From positions 1-8,315 of the forward strand of contig CAZZIZ010000147.1 in the NCBI GenBank assembly GCA_964654535.1: a stretch of DNA of 8,315 nucleotides, given 5' to 3'. The notes beneath the pieces are model-generated. The model was not told the DNA's origin. It was given only the letters and a program-made list of their open reading frames with translations, and made no database searches. Origin of the DNA: CAZZIZ01 sp964654535 (GTDB lineage: Bacteria; Bacteroidota; Bacteroidia; Chitinophagales; UBA2359). Within the stretch, counting starts at the first letter, position 1; each line of letters begins with the position of its first letter. This document shows, in pieces, positions 1 to 5,347 of this stretch. The position numbers and the translations under genes were made by a program.

Positions 1-62
1 CCCTCATTGGCGGAGTGTGGTATGTAGATAGAACTTGGGACGAAAAGGGATCAGCCGTCTAG
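1..62 (+). CDS. Partial CDS, C-terminal tail of an unidentified protein
   Basis: Reading from base 3, the frame gives 19 residues (LIGGVWYVDRTWDEKGSAV) and a TAG stop at 60-62. The other two + frames stop earlier, and this peptide has a normal protein-like composition, so it is probably the end of a gene entering from the left. The piece is too short to assign to a family. No clear terminator follows; the nearest hairpin is TGTCT/AGACA at 74-89, which lacks a T-run. The call rests only on frame and composition. Confidence 0.4.
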   Translation, partial: LIGGVWYVDRTWDEKGSAV

Positions 63-413
63 GGCATTTGTTATGTCTACATACAGACAGGGCAGCAAAA
101 AGAAATTTGGAATTGATGTTTTTGGTAGAGTCATTTTTGTTTTTGGGTTTCTGCTAAATCTATTTAACCTCGCTCGTACTTTGTAAGGAAGAACTACCAA
201 ACCTCTATTAAACTGGAAGTAGTACCGTTTGGAGTCCTTAAGCGTAAAACAATCAAGGAGACGCAAAAGGGGACAAGGTTATCTTAAAACTATGAGCAAT
301 GAGATATTTCTAATTACATAAACCATTGCTAGAGGGGACGTACAAAGCCGTAACTGTTTGCCTTAACAAATAACTGTTAAATAGGTTCGAATCCTGCCCT
401 GCAGGTTTCGGAC
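63..413 (+). other. Non-coding stretch with inverted repeats and a tRNA-like T-arm; candidate structured RNA
   Basis: I find no convincing gene here. A 71-codon minus-strand open frame (51-266) needs a TTG start and has no recognisable features. Structure seen: hairpin TGTCT/AGACA (74-89); TTTGGTAG (121-128) with CTACCAAA (194-201); CTTTGTA (179-185) with TACAAAG (341-347); a bulged hairpin AAAC(T)GG/CCGTTT (210-230); TTAACA/TGTTAA with a 6-nt loop (363-380); CCTGC/GCAGG (393-405); and CAGGGCAG (88-95) with CTGCCCTG (394-401). The sequence GGTTCGAATCC (384-394) matches the T-arm consensus of a tRNA, but no complete cloverleaf precedes it. A terminator follows at 414-455. A transcribed structured RNA or a decayed tRNA/attachment-site remnant are both possible. 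Some of the pairings may be chance. Confidence 0.3.
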
Positions 414-455
414 AGCCTCTTACGATTGAATAAAAGTTGTGGTGGGCTTTTTTTT
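414..455 (+). terminator. Probable intrinsic terminator
   Basis: Arm 414-423 (AGCCTCTTAC) pairs with 439-448 (GTGGTGGGCT) through four Watson-Crick pairs, several G-T pairs and one mismatch. The loop is 15 nt and a run of eight Ts follows (448-455). The stem is imperfect but the U-tract is strong. It implies a + strand transcript arriving from the non-coding region or from the gene ending at 62. Confidence 0.5.
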
Positions 456-519
456 GTTTAGGCCTACCTATTTGTTTAAGCATTTAGCACATTGAAGATC
501 GAAGCCTTACACATAAACA

Positions 520-549
520 TTGTACATAATGCGTGCTTAGGCTAATTTG
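520..549 (+). promoter_or_regulatory. Possible Bacteroidota promoter for the tapB-like gene
   Basis: A TTG at 520-522 is followed after 20 bp by TAATTTG at 543-549. That is one base short of the TAnnTTTG -7 consensus of Bacteroidota. The box ends only 5 bp before the GTG start, the same geometry as the better promoter at 7307-7337. The shortened box makes this a weak call. Confidence 0.3.
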
Positions 550-554
550 GTCAA

Positions 555-1238
555 GTGCGATTTCTGCTCTTAATTTCTACCCTTCTTTTTTCTTTTTACT
601 TGGGTTCATCTCAAAATTGTGAGAACTACTTGATGATTCAAGAAGGGCGGGTAATAAGTAGTGTCAAGTACGACGTTAAAAATAAGATCGAAACAAAGAC
701 TGTGTTTAGCGTCGAAAACGTATCTCTGGAAAGAGACACTTATACGGCTGCCATTCGCACCTTGGTGAAGTCCGAAGACGGCAAAAACGTTTCTGAGAAT
801 TTTATAATACGCTGCAACGGGTCAAGCTTCTTTATCGATATGTCTGCTTACTTGAGTGAGTTCTACTTGGCGAAAGATGAGGGAATGGAGGTCAATATAA
901 AAGGTGACTTTCTAGATTTTCCGACAAACATGAAAACTGGTGGTCAGCTTAAGGATGGACAAGTAGTTGTTGAAATGACCATGGAAGGAATTCCCACCAT
1001 GTCCCTACTCTATAAGATTTCGGATCGGAAAGTTCTTGCTCAAGAAAAGATCGAAACTAAAGCCGGGCAATTTGAATGCTACAAAATTGTCTACGCATTT
1101 CAATCTGATATGGGCGTAATGAAGGTACATGGCACCGTTATAGAATGGTGGTCAAAAGATATGGTCGCGGTTAAAAGCGAACACTACAATGCAAGTGGCC
1201 ATCTGATTTCAACAAGTATGATTGAGTCGATTAGGTAG
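555..1238 (+). CDS. TapB-like secreted protein (DUF3108-like fold)
   Basis: This encodes 227 aa, probably an exported protein of unknown function. It must start at GTG 555: an in-frame TAA lies at 543-545, and the next ATG would remove the signal peptide. Residues 1-19 (MRFLLLISTLLFSFYLGSS) form a signal peptide with cleavage expected before QNC; Cys22 has no proper lipobox, so this is more likely a cleaved periplasmic or secreted protein. The pattern resembles the Bacteroidota TapB family: an N-terminal Cys-x2-Tyr followed by an EGR segment, a glycine-rich centre around KTGGQLKDG, then ETKAGQFECYKI, and near the C-terminus a VIEWWSKDMVAVKSEHY block. That family is predicted to be beta-rich and related to DUF3108; its biochemical role is not established. 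The gene stands alone between the terminator at 414-455 and the intergenic repeat. The family call is from remembered sequence pattern. Confidence 0.75.
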   Translation: MRFLLLISTLLFSFYLGSSQNCENYLMIQEGRVISSVKYDVKNKIETKTVFSVENVSLERDTYTAAIRTLVKSEDGKNVSENFIIRCNGSSFFIDMSAYLSEFYLAKDEGMEVNIKGDFLDFPTNMKTGGQLKDGQVVVEMTMEGIPTMSLLYKISDRKVLAQEKIETKAGQFECYKIVYAFQSDMGVMKVHGTVIEWWSKDMVAVKSEHYNASGHLISTSMIESIR

Positions 1239-1354
1239 CACATTTCTCTCAATTCAGCGCCATAAGGTTTTCAATTCTTGCGCTAGACATTTTCTCGCAC
1301 TTCAATTTCAAAAAAATCAACCCAAAAGGTGCCTTGTTTTTTACCTAAGCAATT

Positions 1355-1536
1355 GCGTGAGGGATAGTAGGCATACGACCAAAGGGAGTAGTCGCCTTTT
1401 TTGAGCCAGCTAATCTTTACCGCCTTAGCGGTAGAGAGATTTGCTTTGGCGAAACAAGAAGGCGACCGAAGCGAAGCGGAGTGCCGGATAGCCCGACCTT
1501 CTTGCTTTGCGCAGCAAGAAGCAAGAAGGGCACGCC
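1355..1536 (+). repeat. Large structured intergenic repeat-like element, cut by the assembly gap
   Basis: The element opens with GCGTGAGGGATAGTAG (1355-1370) and closes with GGGCACGCC (1528-1536), so GCGTG can pair with CACGC across about 180 bp. Inside are CGAC/GTCG (1376-1394) followed by a T-run; a long imperfect hairpin (1405-1450) built from GCCAGC/GCT..GGC, AATCT/AGATT and TACCGC/GCGGTA with a CTTA tetraloop; the block GGATAGCCCGACC (1486-1498); and a perfect 11-bp stem, CCTTCTTGCTT/AAGCAAGAAGG (1497-1529). I recall similar GCGTGAGGGAT...GGATAGCCCG...CACGCC sequences between genes in many Bacteroidota genomes, with variable hairpin sequences. It lies between the tapB-like and DUF4199 genes. 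The stretch 1239-1354 before it shows nothing I can name. The Flavo-1 RNA motif is one model worth comparing; I cannot confirm a match. Confidence 0.6.
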
Positions 1537-1636
1537 NNNNNNNNNNNNNNNNNNNNNNNNNNNNNNNNNNNNNNNNNNNNNNNNNNNNNNNNNNNNNNNN
1601 NNNNNNNNNNNNNNNNNNNNNNNNNNNNNNNNNNNN
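1537..1636. other. Assembly gap (100 Ns)
   Basis: There are exactly 100 unknown bases, the usual placeholder for a gap of unknown size. It begins directly after the last visible stem of the structured repeat, so a repeat or strong secondary structure probably stopped the assembly. The promoter of the next gene may be hidden here. Confidence 0.98.
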
Positions 1637-1684
1637 AAATGACAAATATTTTCCTAACTTAACAGTCCATCAAAAAATAAAAGA

Positions 1685-2227
1685 ATGAGCTCTGTAGGTA
1701 AAATGCCCTATGCGGTTAAGTACGGATTAGTACTCGGTATGTTGTCAGTAGTCTTTTCAATTATTTCCAACTTGAGCGGTCTGACTGAAACGACTATGGG
1801 AAGCGCAATTAGCATTCCAGTAATGATCTTAATGTTCACTGTAGTTTTCTATATGTGCTACCGAGATTTCCGTGCAGACAATGGCGGCATGTCTCTTGGC
1901 GATGCTCTGGGTTTGGGCGCAATACTCTCTATGATTTCTGGAGTTATCGGCGGAATCTTTAATTATGTCTACACCACTTTTATTGATCCAGGAATGATGG
2001 ATAGAATAATGGAGACTCAATATGAAATGATGGAAGGTTATGGCATGAGTGATGAGCAAATCGAGCAACAATTGGAAATGGCTCAGACTTTTAGTGGTAA
2101 TCCTGTTTTTGGAATCGCGATGTCGATCATTGGATCTTTGTGCATTGGCTTTGTGTTTTCTCTAATTATGGGAGCCATTATGAAACGAGATAAAACGACT
2201 CCGCCAGATTGGATGGAAGAGGCATAG
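1685..2227 (+). CDS. DUF4199 domain-containing inner-membrane protein
   Basis: This is a 180-aa integral membrane protein of the DUF4199 family, which is common in Bacteroidota and has no assigned function. Four hydrophobic segments are visible: residues about 10-30, 42-59, 74-96 and 140-166. Between the second and third sits the positively charged YRDFRADNGGMSLGDALGLG segment (59-78), whose arginine/aspartate then G-x-S-x-x-x-A pattern is typical of the family. A long acidic, Met- and Gln-rich loop (about 101-137) separates helices 3 and 4, and the C-terminus is charged. The length is normal. The ATG at 1685 is preceded by an A-rich stretch rather than a clear Shine-Dalgarno. The promoter is not visible because the gap ends 48 bp upstream. 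A strong hairpin terminator follows 23 bp after the stop, so it appears monocistronic within the visible sequence. Confidence 0.85.
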   Translation: MSSVGKMPYAVKYGLVLGMLSVVFSIISNLSGLTETTMGSAISIPVMILMFTVVFYMCYRDFRADNGGMSLGDALGLGAILSMISGVIGGIFNYVYTTFIDPGMMDRIMETQYEMMEGYGMSDEQIEQQLEMAQTFSGNPVFGIAMSIIGSLCIGFVFSLIMGAIMKRDKTTPPDWMEEA

Positions 2228-2250
2228 TTTCGTTCAAAATAAGAACTAGA

Positions 2251-2282
2251 AAAGGCGATGCTCGAGAGCATCGCCTTTTTTT
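2251..2282. terminator. Strong intrinsic terminator between convergent DUF4199 gene and tRNA-His
   Basis: A perfect 12-bp stem, AAAGGCGATGCT (2251-2262) with AGCATCGCCTTT (2267-2278), closes on a CGAG tetraloop and is followed on the + strand by seven Ts (2276-2282). On the minus strand the same hairpin lies 4 bp past the tRNA 3' end and is followed by TTTTC, so it probably also terminates the tRNA transcript. Confidence 0.9.
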
Positions 2283-2286
2283 GTAG

Positions 2287-2361
2287 GGTGGATGAGGGGA
2301 TTTGAACCCCCGACCCCTGGAACCACAAACCAGTGCTCTAACCAACTGAGCTACAACCACC
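2287..2361 (-). tRNA. tRNA-His (anticodon GTG)
   Basis: Read on the minus strand, a full cloverleaf is visible. It has acceptor GTGGTTG preceded by an extra G at -1, D-arm GCTC...GAGC, anticodon arm CTGGT-TTGTGGT-TCCAG with anticodon GTG at positions 34-36, variable loop GGGTC, and T-arm GGGGG-TTCGAAT-CCCCT. The 3' acceptor CATCCAC is followed by C73. The extra 5' G facing C73 is the identity element recognised by histidyl-tRNA synthetase, which supports His. CCA is not encoded, so it must be added enzymatically. By hand folding there are T-T mismatches at 5:68 and 31:39. The gene has its own -7 box upstream and shares the hairpin terminator at 2251-2282. Confidence 0.95.
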
Positions 2362-2376
2362 GTTTAAATGAGCTAT

Positions 2377-2384
2377 CAAAGTTA
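2377..2384 (-). promoter_or_regulatory. -7 box of the tRNA-His promoter
   Basis: The minus strand reads TAACTTTG, an exact match to the TAnnTTTG -7 consensus of Bacteroidota, 15 bp upstream of the G at position -1 of the tRNA. No clear TTTG -33 box is seen at the expected distance. Directly upstream is a GGACA/TGTCC hairpin (2385-2402) without a T-run, just past the stop of the operon's last gene; it may act as a weak 3' end for that operon. Confidence 0.55.
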
Positions 2385-2420
2385 GGACATTTATACGTGT
2401 CCATATACCTTCTTGTCTTT

Positions 2421-3329
2421 TTAATTTGGGATAATGGGCTCGTCCTCGTACAGAAAAACCTTGCGCTGAACAAAGTTGAATGGCCCGGGCAATTTCTTGC
2501 CCTTGTTGTCTATAAGTTCCATAACGATAATATTGGAACCCAGCTTCATTCCTTCAATAAAATAAGGCACCCACTTGGTGAGTATAAACTCGGTGCCATT
2601 TACAGATAGCTTGATTTTATTGCCCCGCACGTCGAGATCGGTATTAACTAGAAAAAAGTCGAGCAGTATTTTCTCGATGTTACCCTCTCCGATATAATTT
2701 CCCTTGGGGCGGCTATAAAACAAGTTAGGTGCCTCGCGGTCAAAGTTTAGTTTCTGAGTCGCTCCGCCTACTGAGAACTCGCTCAACTGAAAAGCGTCTT
2801 CTGTTTTGATGCTCTCGTGATAGGAGCGTGATAAAAACGCCAAGTGTATGTAATAGCCGTCGTCTAAGTTTTGCGAAAACTTAGGTTCGTAATAGGCGTT
2901 GTAAGGCTTGTTGTTCAAGATGGAATGGATGTGCTGACCCTTTTTGGAGTTTGAGCACATTTTATCTTTCGCGTCCGGGGTTTGATTTCCTAGGGTATAA
3001 TTTTCGACTTCAAATTCAAAGTTAGTGGTACCTGACAGGTCGGCGCCATCTTTGGGTTGTAGCAAATTTAGTTTTGCGTCCTGAAACTCCGGTGAGTTTT
3101 TTACTGGCGAAACGCGTATACCGTTGCGCTGCATAGAGCCATCGGCAAAAACCCGCAGGCCTTTGTCCATTCCACCTGGAATTATTGTGGTTTGTGGTTT
3201 TGGGGCTGCTTGTTGTTTACTTGTGTTTTTAGTCACGTCTTTTTCTGAAACGTCTTTTTCAGATGTTGTAGATGTACAAGCGGTAAAAACCAAACCAGCT
3301 ATGAGCAAGCTGCTTAGGATTTTTCTCAT
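2421..3329 (-). CDS. Lipoprotein with conserved GQHIH core (Flavobacteria 'phosphopeptide-binding'-like)
   Basis: This is a 302-aa predicted lipoprotein of unknown function. Residues 1-18 (MRKILSSLLIAGLVFTAC) form a signal peptide with lipidation at Cys18. A Thr/Ser/Lys-rich linker (19-49) follows, including SEKDV twice in tandem. The folded part starts near residue 55. Its core reads LLQPKDGADLSG (89-100), FEFEVENYTLGNQTPDA (104-120), then KMCSNSKKGQHIH (123-135), NKPYNAYYEP (140-149) and a YYIHLAFLSRSYHESIK segment (159-175). I recall this core from Bacteroidota proteins sometimes labelled phosphopeptide-binding; the label is unproven. His133, His135, His162 and His171 could cluster. Residues after Cys18 (TSTTSE) lack the acidic surface-export signal, so a periplasmic location is likelier. 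Its ATG overlaps the transporter's TGA stop (ATGA), so translation is probably coupled and its role may be linked to transport. Confidence 0.75.
   Translation of the reverse strand: MRKILSSLLIAGLVFTACTSTTSEKDVSEKDVTKNTSKQQAAPKPQTTIIPGGMDKGLRVFADGSMQRNGIRVSPVKNSPEFQDAKLNLLQPKDGADLSGTTNFEFEVENYTLGNQTPDAKDKMCSNSKKGQHIHSILNNKPYNAYYEPKFSQNLDDGYYIHLAFLSRSYHESIKTEDAFQLSEFSVGGATQKLNFDREAPNLFYSRPKGNYIGEGNIEKILLDFFLVNTDLDVRGNKIKLSVNGTEFILTKWVPYFIEGMKLGSNIIVMELIDNKGKKLPGPFNFVQRKVFLYEDEPIIPN
3235..3264 (-). repeat. Tandem 15-bp duplication encoding SEKDV-SEKDV
   Basis: Two adjacent 15-bp units (3235-3249 and 3250-3264 on the + strand, acgtctttttctgaa then acgtctttttcagat) share their first 11 bases. They lie in the flexible linker just after the lipidation site. 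The in-frame unit length means copy-number change would preserve the reading frame. Confidence 0.7.
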
Positions 3330-4759
3330 TCTATTTCGAAATTTTGGAAGTCGGTGTTGGGGTCGAAGTGTAGTTCTCCTTCAGTATGCGCTACTATGGT
3401 GGTAACACTGGCATCGCCGGTAACATTAACTACGGTACGGCACATATCGAGTGGTCGGTCTATCGGAAATATAATTGCGATCCAAGCTGGGTTCAATCCA
3501 ACGGATTCCAGCACAAGGATGAGCATAATTAATCCTGCAGAAGGCACTGCGGCCGAACCGATGGAAGCCAATACTGCAAAAACCATAATGGTCATTTGCG
3601 CACCTAAGCTAAGATCGATCATATGCAATTGCGCCAGAAAGACTACTACTATCCCTTGATACATACTGGTTCCATCCATATTGACGGTGGCGCCAATAGG
3701 CAACACGAAGTCAGAAATGTTGCGCGATACTTTCAAGTTTTCTCGAACACAGTCTAAAGTAACCGGCAAGGTTGCCGCACTAGAACTGGTTGAAAAGGCC
3801 AGAGTTTGAGCTGCCGCGATACTTTTGAAAAAGTTTCCGTAGGAAATTTTTCTTCCAGTAATAATATTCACCAAAATTGGATAAAAAAGGAAGACCATAA
3901 ACCCTAAACCCAATAAAACGGTAAACGCAAAAACGGCTAGTCCCTTAAAGATTTCTAAAACACTTCCAGGGTCGTCGCCCGCAATTTTTGAAACTGTTCC
4001 TGCAAGCAAAGCAAAGACAAAGAACGGTGCCCATTGCATTATGACATCGACCATTTTAATAAAGACCTCATTGATACCATCAACGAGATTTATGACTGGT
4101 CTAGCTTTTTCGGGATCGATAAAGAGCAGTAAAACACCAAAGAAAATAGCGAAGAAGATAACTTGCAGCATTTGCGTTTTCCCTTTGCCATCACTGATGG
4201 AATACAAAAGGTTCTGCGGCACCATATCTACAATAAACTTGAGTGGGCCTCCACTCTTTTGCATGTTTACCGTCGAAATTTTGCTTTCAATATTGGCGTC
4301 GACCATTTCCGCTTTGTCACTCAGGTACTGAGGATATTCTTTAGACAGATTAACATTATCCTGAAGCTCAACTCCAGGTGTTCGCTCTACCCACTGTTCG
4401 TAGGAAACGCGATTTTTTATTCGTTGGGTTTGATCGGTAAAAGTTCCTGGTTGGATGAGGTTTACTAGAAGCAAACCAACAGTTACCGCAAAAAATGTAG
4501 TCAGTAGATAAGCAACAATAGTTTTGGCTCCGAGTCGGCCGAGTCTTTTGACATCGGTTAAACCTGACACTCCTTTAATTACAGAAAAAAGAACTAAAGG
4601 AACGGCTATCATTTTTAGCAGCCGTATAAAAATCTGACCAAAAGGGTCAATCCATTTAAGTGTAAATTCCGACCAACCGAGTTGTGCGGATAACAGTGCC
4701 CAGGCAACACCTAGGACAAGTCCGATTATTATCTGCCAGTGGAGGGCGAGTCGGCGCAT
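3326..4759 (-). CDS. Dicarboxylate/amino acid:cation symporter (DAACS, GltP/GltPh-like)
   Basis: This 477-aa inner-membrane secondary transporter imports acidic amino acids or C4-dicarboxylates with Na+ or H+. Family hallmarks are all present: the serine-rich hairpin-1 motif STSSSAAT (323-330), the TM7 ion-site motif NMDGT (360-364), the hairpin-2 GSAAVPSAG (401-409), and the TM8 motif D434-R-P-L-D438-M-C-R441-T-x2-N445-x3-D449. By alignment with GltPh, D438, R441, N445 and D449 correspond to D394, R397, N401 and D405; Arg at the 397 position indicates acidic rather than neutral substrates. The HP1 arginine of GltPh (R276) is Ser here. The protein is longer than the usual 420-430 residues because of a hydrophilic insertion between TM3 and TM4 (about 103-172). 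The ATG at 4759 lies 8 bp after the upstream stop, and its TGA overlaps the next gene. Glutamate versus dicarboxylate specificity is not decidable from sequence alone. Confidence 0.93.
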   Translation of the reverse strand: MRRLALHWQIIIGLVLGVAWALLSAQLGWSEFTLKWIDPFGQIFIRLLKMIAVPLVLFSVIKGVSGLTDVKRLGRLGAKTIVAYLLTTFFAVTVGLLLVNLIQPGTFTDQTQRIKNRVSYEQWVERTPGVELQDNVNLSKEYPQYLSDKAEMVDANIESKISTVNMQKSGGPLKFIVDMVPQNLLYSISDGKGKTQMLQVIFFAIFFGVLLLFIDPEKARPVINLVDGINEVFIKMVDVIMQWAPFFVFALLAGTVSKIAGDDPGSVLEIFKGLAVFAFTVLLGLGFMVFLFYPILVNIITGRKISYGNFFKSIAAAQTLAFSTSSSAATLPVTLDCVRENLKVSRNISDFVLPIGATVNMDGTSMYQGIVVVFLAQLHMIDLSLGAQMTIMVFAVLASIGSAAVPSAGLIMLILVLESVGLNPAWIAIIFPIDRPLDMCRTVVNVTGDASVTTIVAHTEGELHFDPNTDFQNFEIE

Positions 4760-4767
4760 AGGCTATT

Positions 4768-5187
4768 TTAACACGGGTCGCAGGTGGCGCCGCCACAGTC
4801 AACTCCAGTTTCATCCCCGTTTTGAATCATATCGTCACAAGTAGGACAAGCATCGCAGTCGGGTCCGCCACAGTCAACTCCTTCTTCTTCACCGTTTTCT
4901 ATACCATCGTCGCAGGTTGCTTCGACATCGCCTTCACAAGGTTCACAAAAGGTTCCACCGCAATCAATTCCAGTCTCTTCTCCATTCATCATGCCATCAG
5001 CACAATTAGGTAGATCTCCATTGGGCTGCCCCATCACACAAGGAATGCAAGGGCCACCACAGTCTATACCCATTTCAAATTGGTTTTGCTCGCCATCTGT
5101 GCAGGTCGGGTCATCTGAACAAGCCATCGAGCCCATAACAAATAGCGTTAAGGCCAACAAACGAATATTGCGAAGTATCATTTTCAT
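4768..5187 (-). CDS. Cysteine-rich tandem-repeat lipoprotein
   Basis: This is a 139-aa lipoprotein of unknown function. I choose ATG at 5187 (MKMILRN...) because the longer frame to 5235 needs a TTG and adds a non-signal extension; ATG at 5181 is also possible. Residues 1-22 form a signal peptide ending SMA before Cys23. SDD follows, resembling the SDDFE-type surface export signal of flavobacterial lipoproteins, so exposure outside the outer membrane is plausible. Four repeats of 22-23 residues follow (29-50, 62-84, 92-114, 117-139), each of the form C-x-D-x3-N-x4-G-(I/V)-D-C-G-G-x(1-2)-C-x2-C. Together they hold 16 cysteines and many acidic residues; disulfides or metal/Ca2+ binding are possible, but neither is shown. 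The protein stops exactly at the last repeat's final Cys, with no further domain. It is first in the operon with the transporter. No promoter matching the consensus is evident upstream (5188-5347). Confidence 0.8.
   Translation of the reverse strand: MKMILRNIRLLALTLFVMGSMACSDDPTCTDGEQNQFEMGIDCGGPCIPCVMGQPNGDLPNCADGMMNGEETGIDCGGTFCEPCEGDVEATCDDGIENGEEEGVDCGGPDCDACPTCDDMIQNGDETGVDCGGATCDPC
4771..5103 (-). repeat. Four Cys/Asp/Gly-rich coding repeats
   Basis: The segment encodes four diverged copies of a 22-23-residue motif with four cysteines each. Spacers are 11, 7 and 2 residues, so the copies become more tightly packed towards the C-terminus. The DNA behind the DCGG core recurs, for example ccgccacagtcaactcc at 4790-4806 and again near 4866, showing a duplication origin. 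The third and fourth units look most alike. Confidence 0.85.
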
Positions 5188-5347
5188 TTCTATTTTCAAT
5201 AAGCAAGTTAAAAAATCATAGCCGAAACTCCGCAAAATTTGCCTTCTAAGAGACAGAATTGCAAGTGCATTTCAAAGAATAAAACATATTCTGGCCCAGA
5301 TTTTAAAAGCGCGCCCTTTGGACTACATTTATCAAAATTTTCTAGCA

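Noticed and set aside
51..266. 71-codon minus-strand open frame
   Set aside because: It needs a TTG start, has no signal, domain or ribosome site, and overlaps the tail of the upstream gene on the opposite strand.
88..415. tmRNA (standard or permuted) suggested by 5'/3' pairing, the T-arm sequence, GGTTTCGGACAG at 404-415 and the terminator
   Set aside because: There is no GGNTTCGAC signature at the proper 5' position, no tag frame ending in ALAA-stop, and only about 30 nt between the second motif and the terminator.
1222..1688. Open frames spanning the intergenic repeat and the gap on both strands
   Set aside because: They run through Ns and the structured repeat, have no protein-like composition, and overlap the ends of real genes.
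2385..2402. GGACA/TGTCC hairpin as the operon's intrinsic terminator
   Set aside because: The stem is only 5 bp and is followed on the minus strand by TAACTTTG and not a T-run, so it is noted only as a weak candidate.
2178..2609. Short frames across the tRNA (for example one beginning MRGFEPPTPG)
   Set aside because: These are the common false ORFs produced by reading across a tRNA gene.
4771..5103. CRISPR-like array from repeated DNA
   Set aside because: The repeats are diverged, in frame and protein-coding with tiny spacers; there are no conserved direct repeats with unique spacers.
5188..5235. N-terminal extension of the Cys-rich lipoprotein to a TTG at 5235
   Set aside because: The extension is not signal-like and pushes the hydrophobic signal 16 residues inward; ATG 5187 gives a normal lipoprotein signal peptide.
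5232..5242. GCAAA-A-TTTGC palindrome as an operator in the divergent region
   Set aside because: It is short and A/T-rich with a one-base centre, and no promoter is placed near it, so chance is as likely.
5318..5347. TTG start for the T9SS propeller protein
   Set aside because: It adds ten residues ahead of a complete signal peptide that begins properly at ATG 5348.
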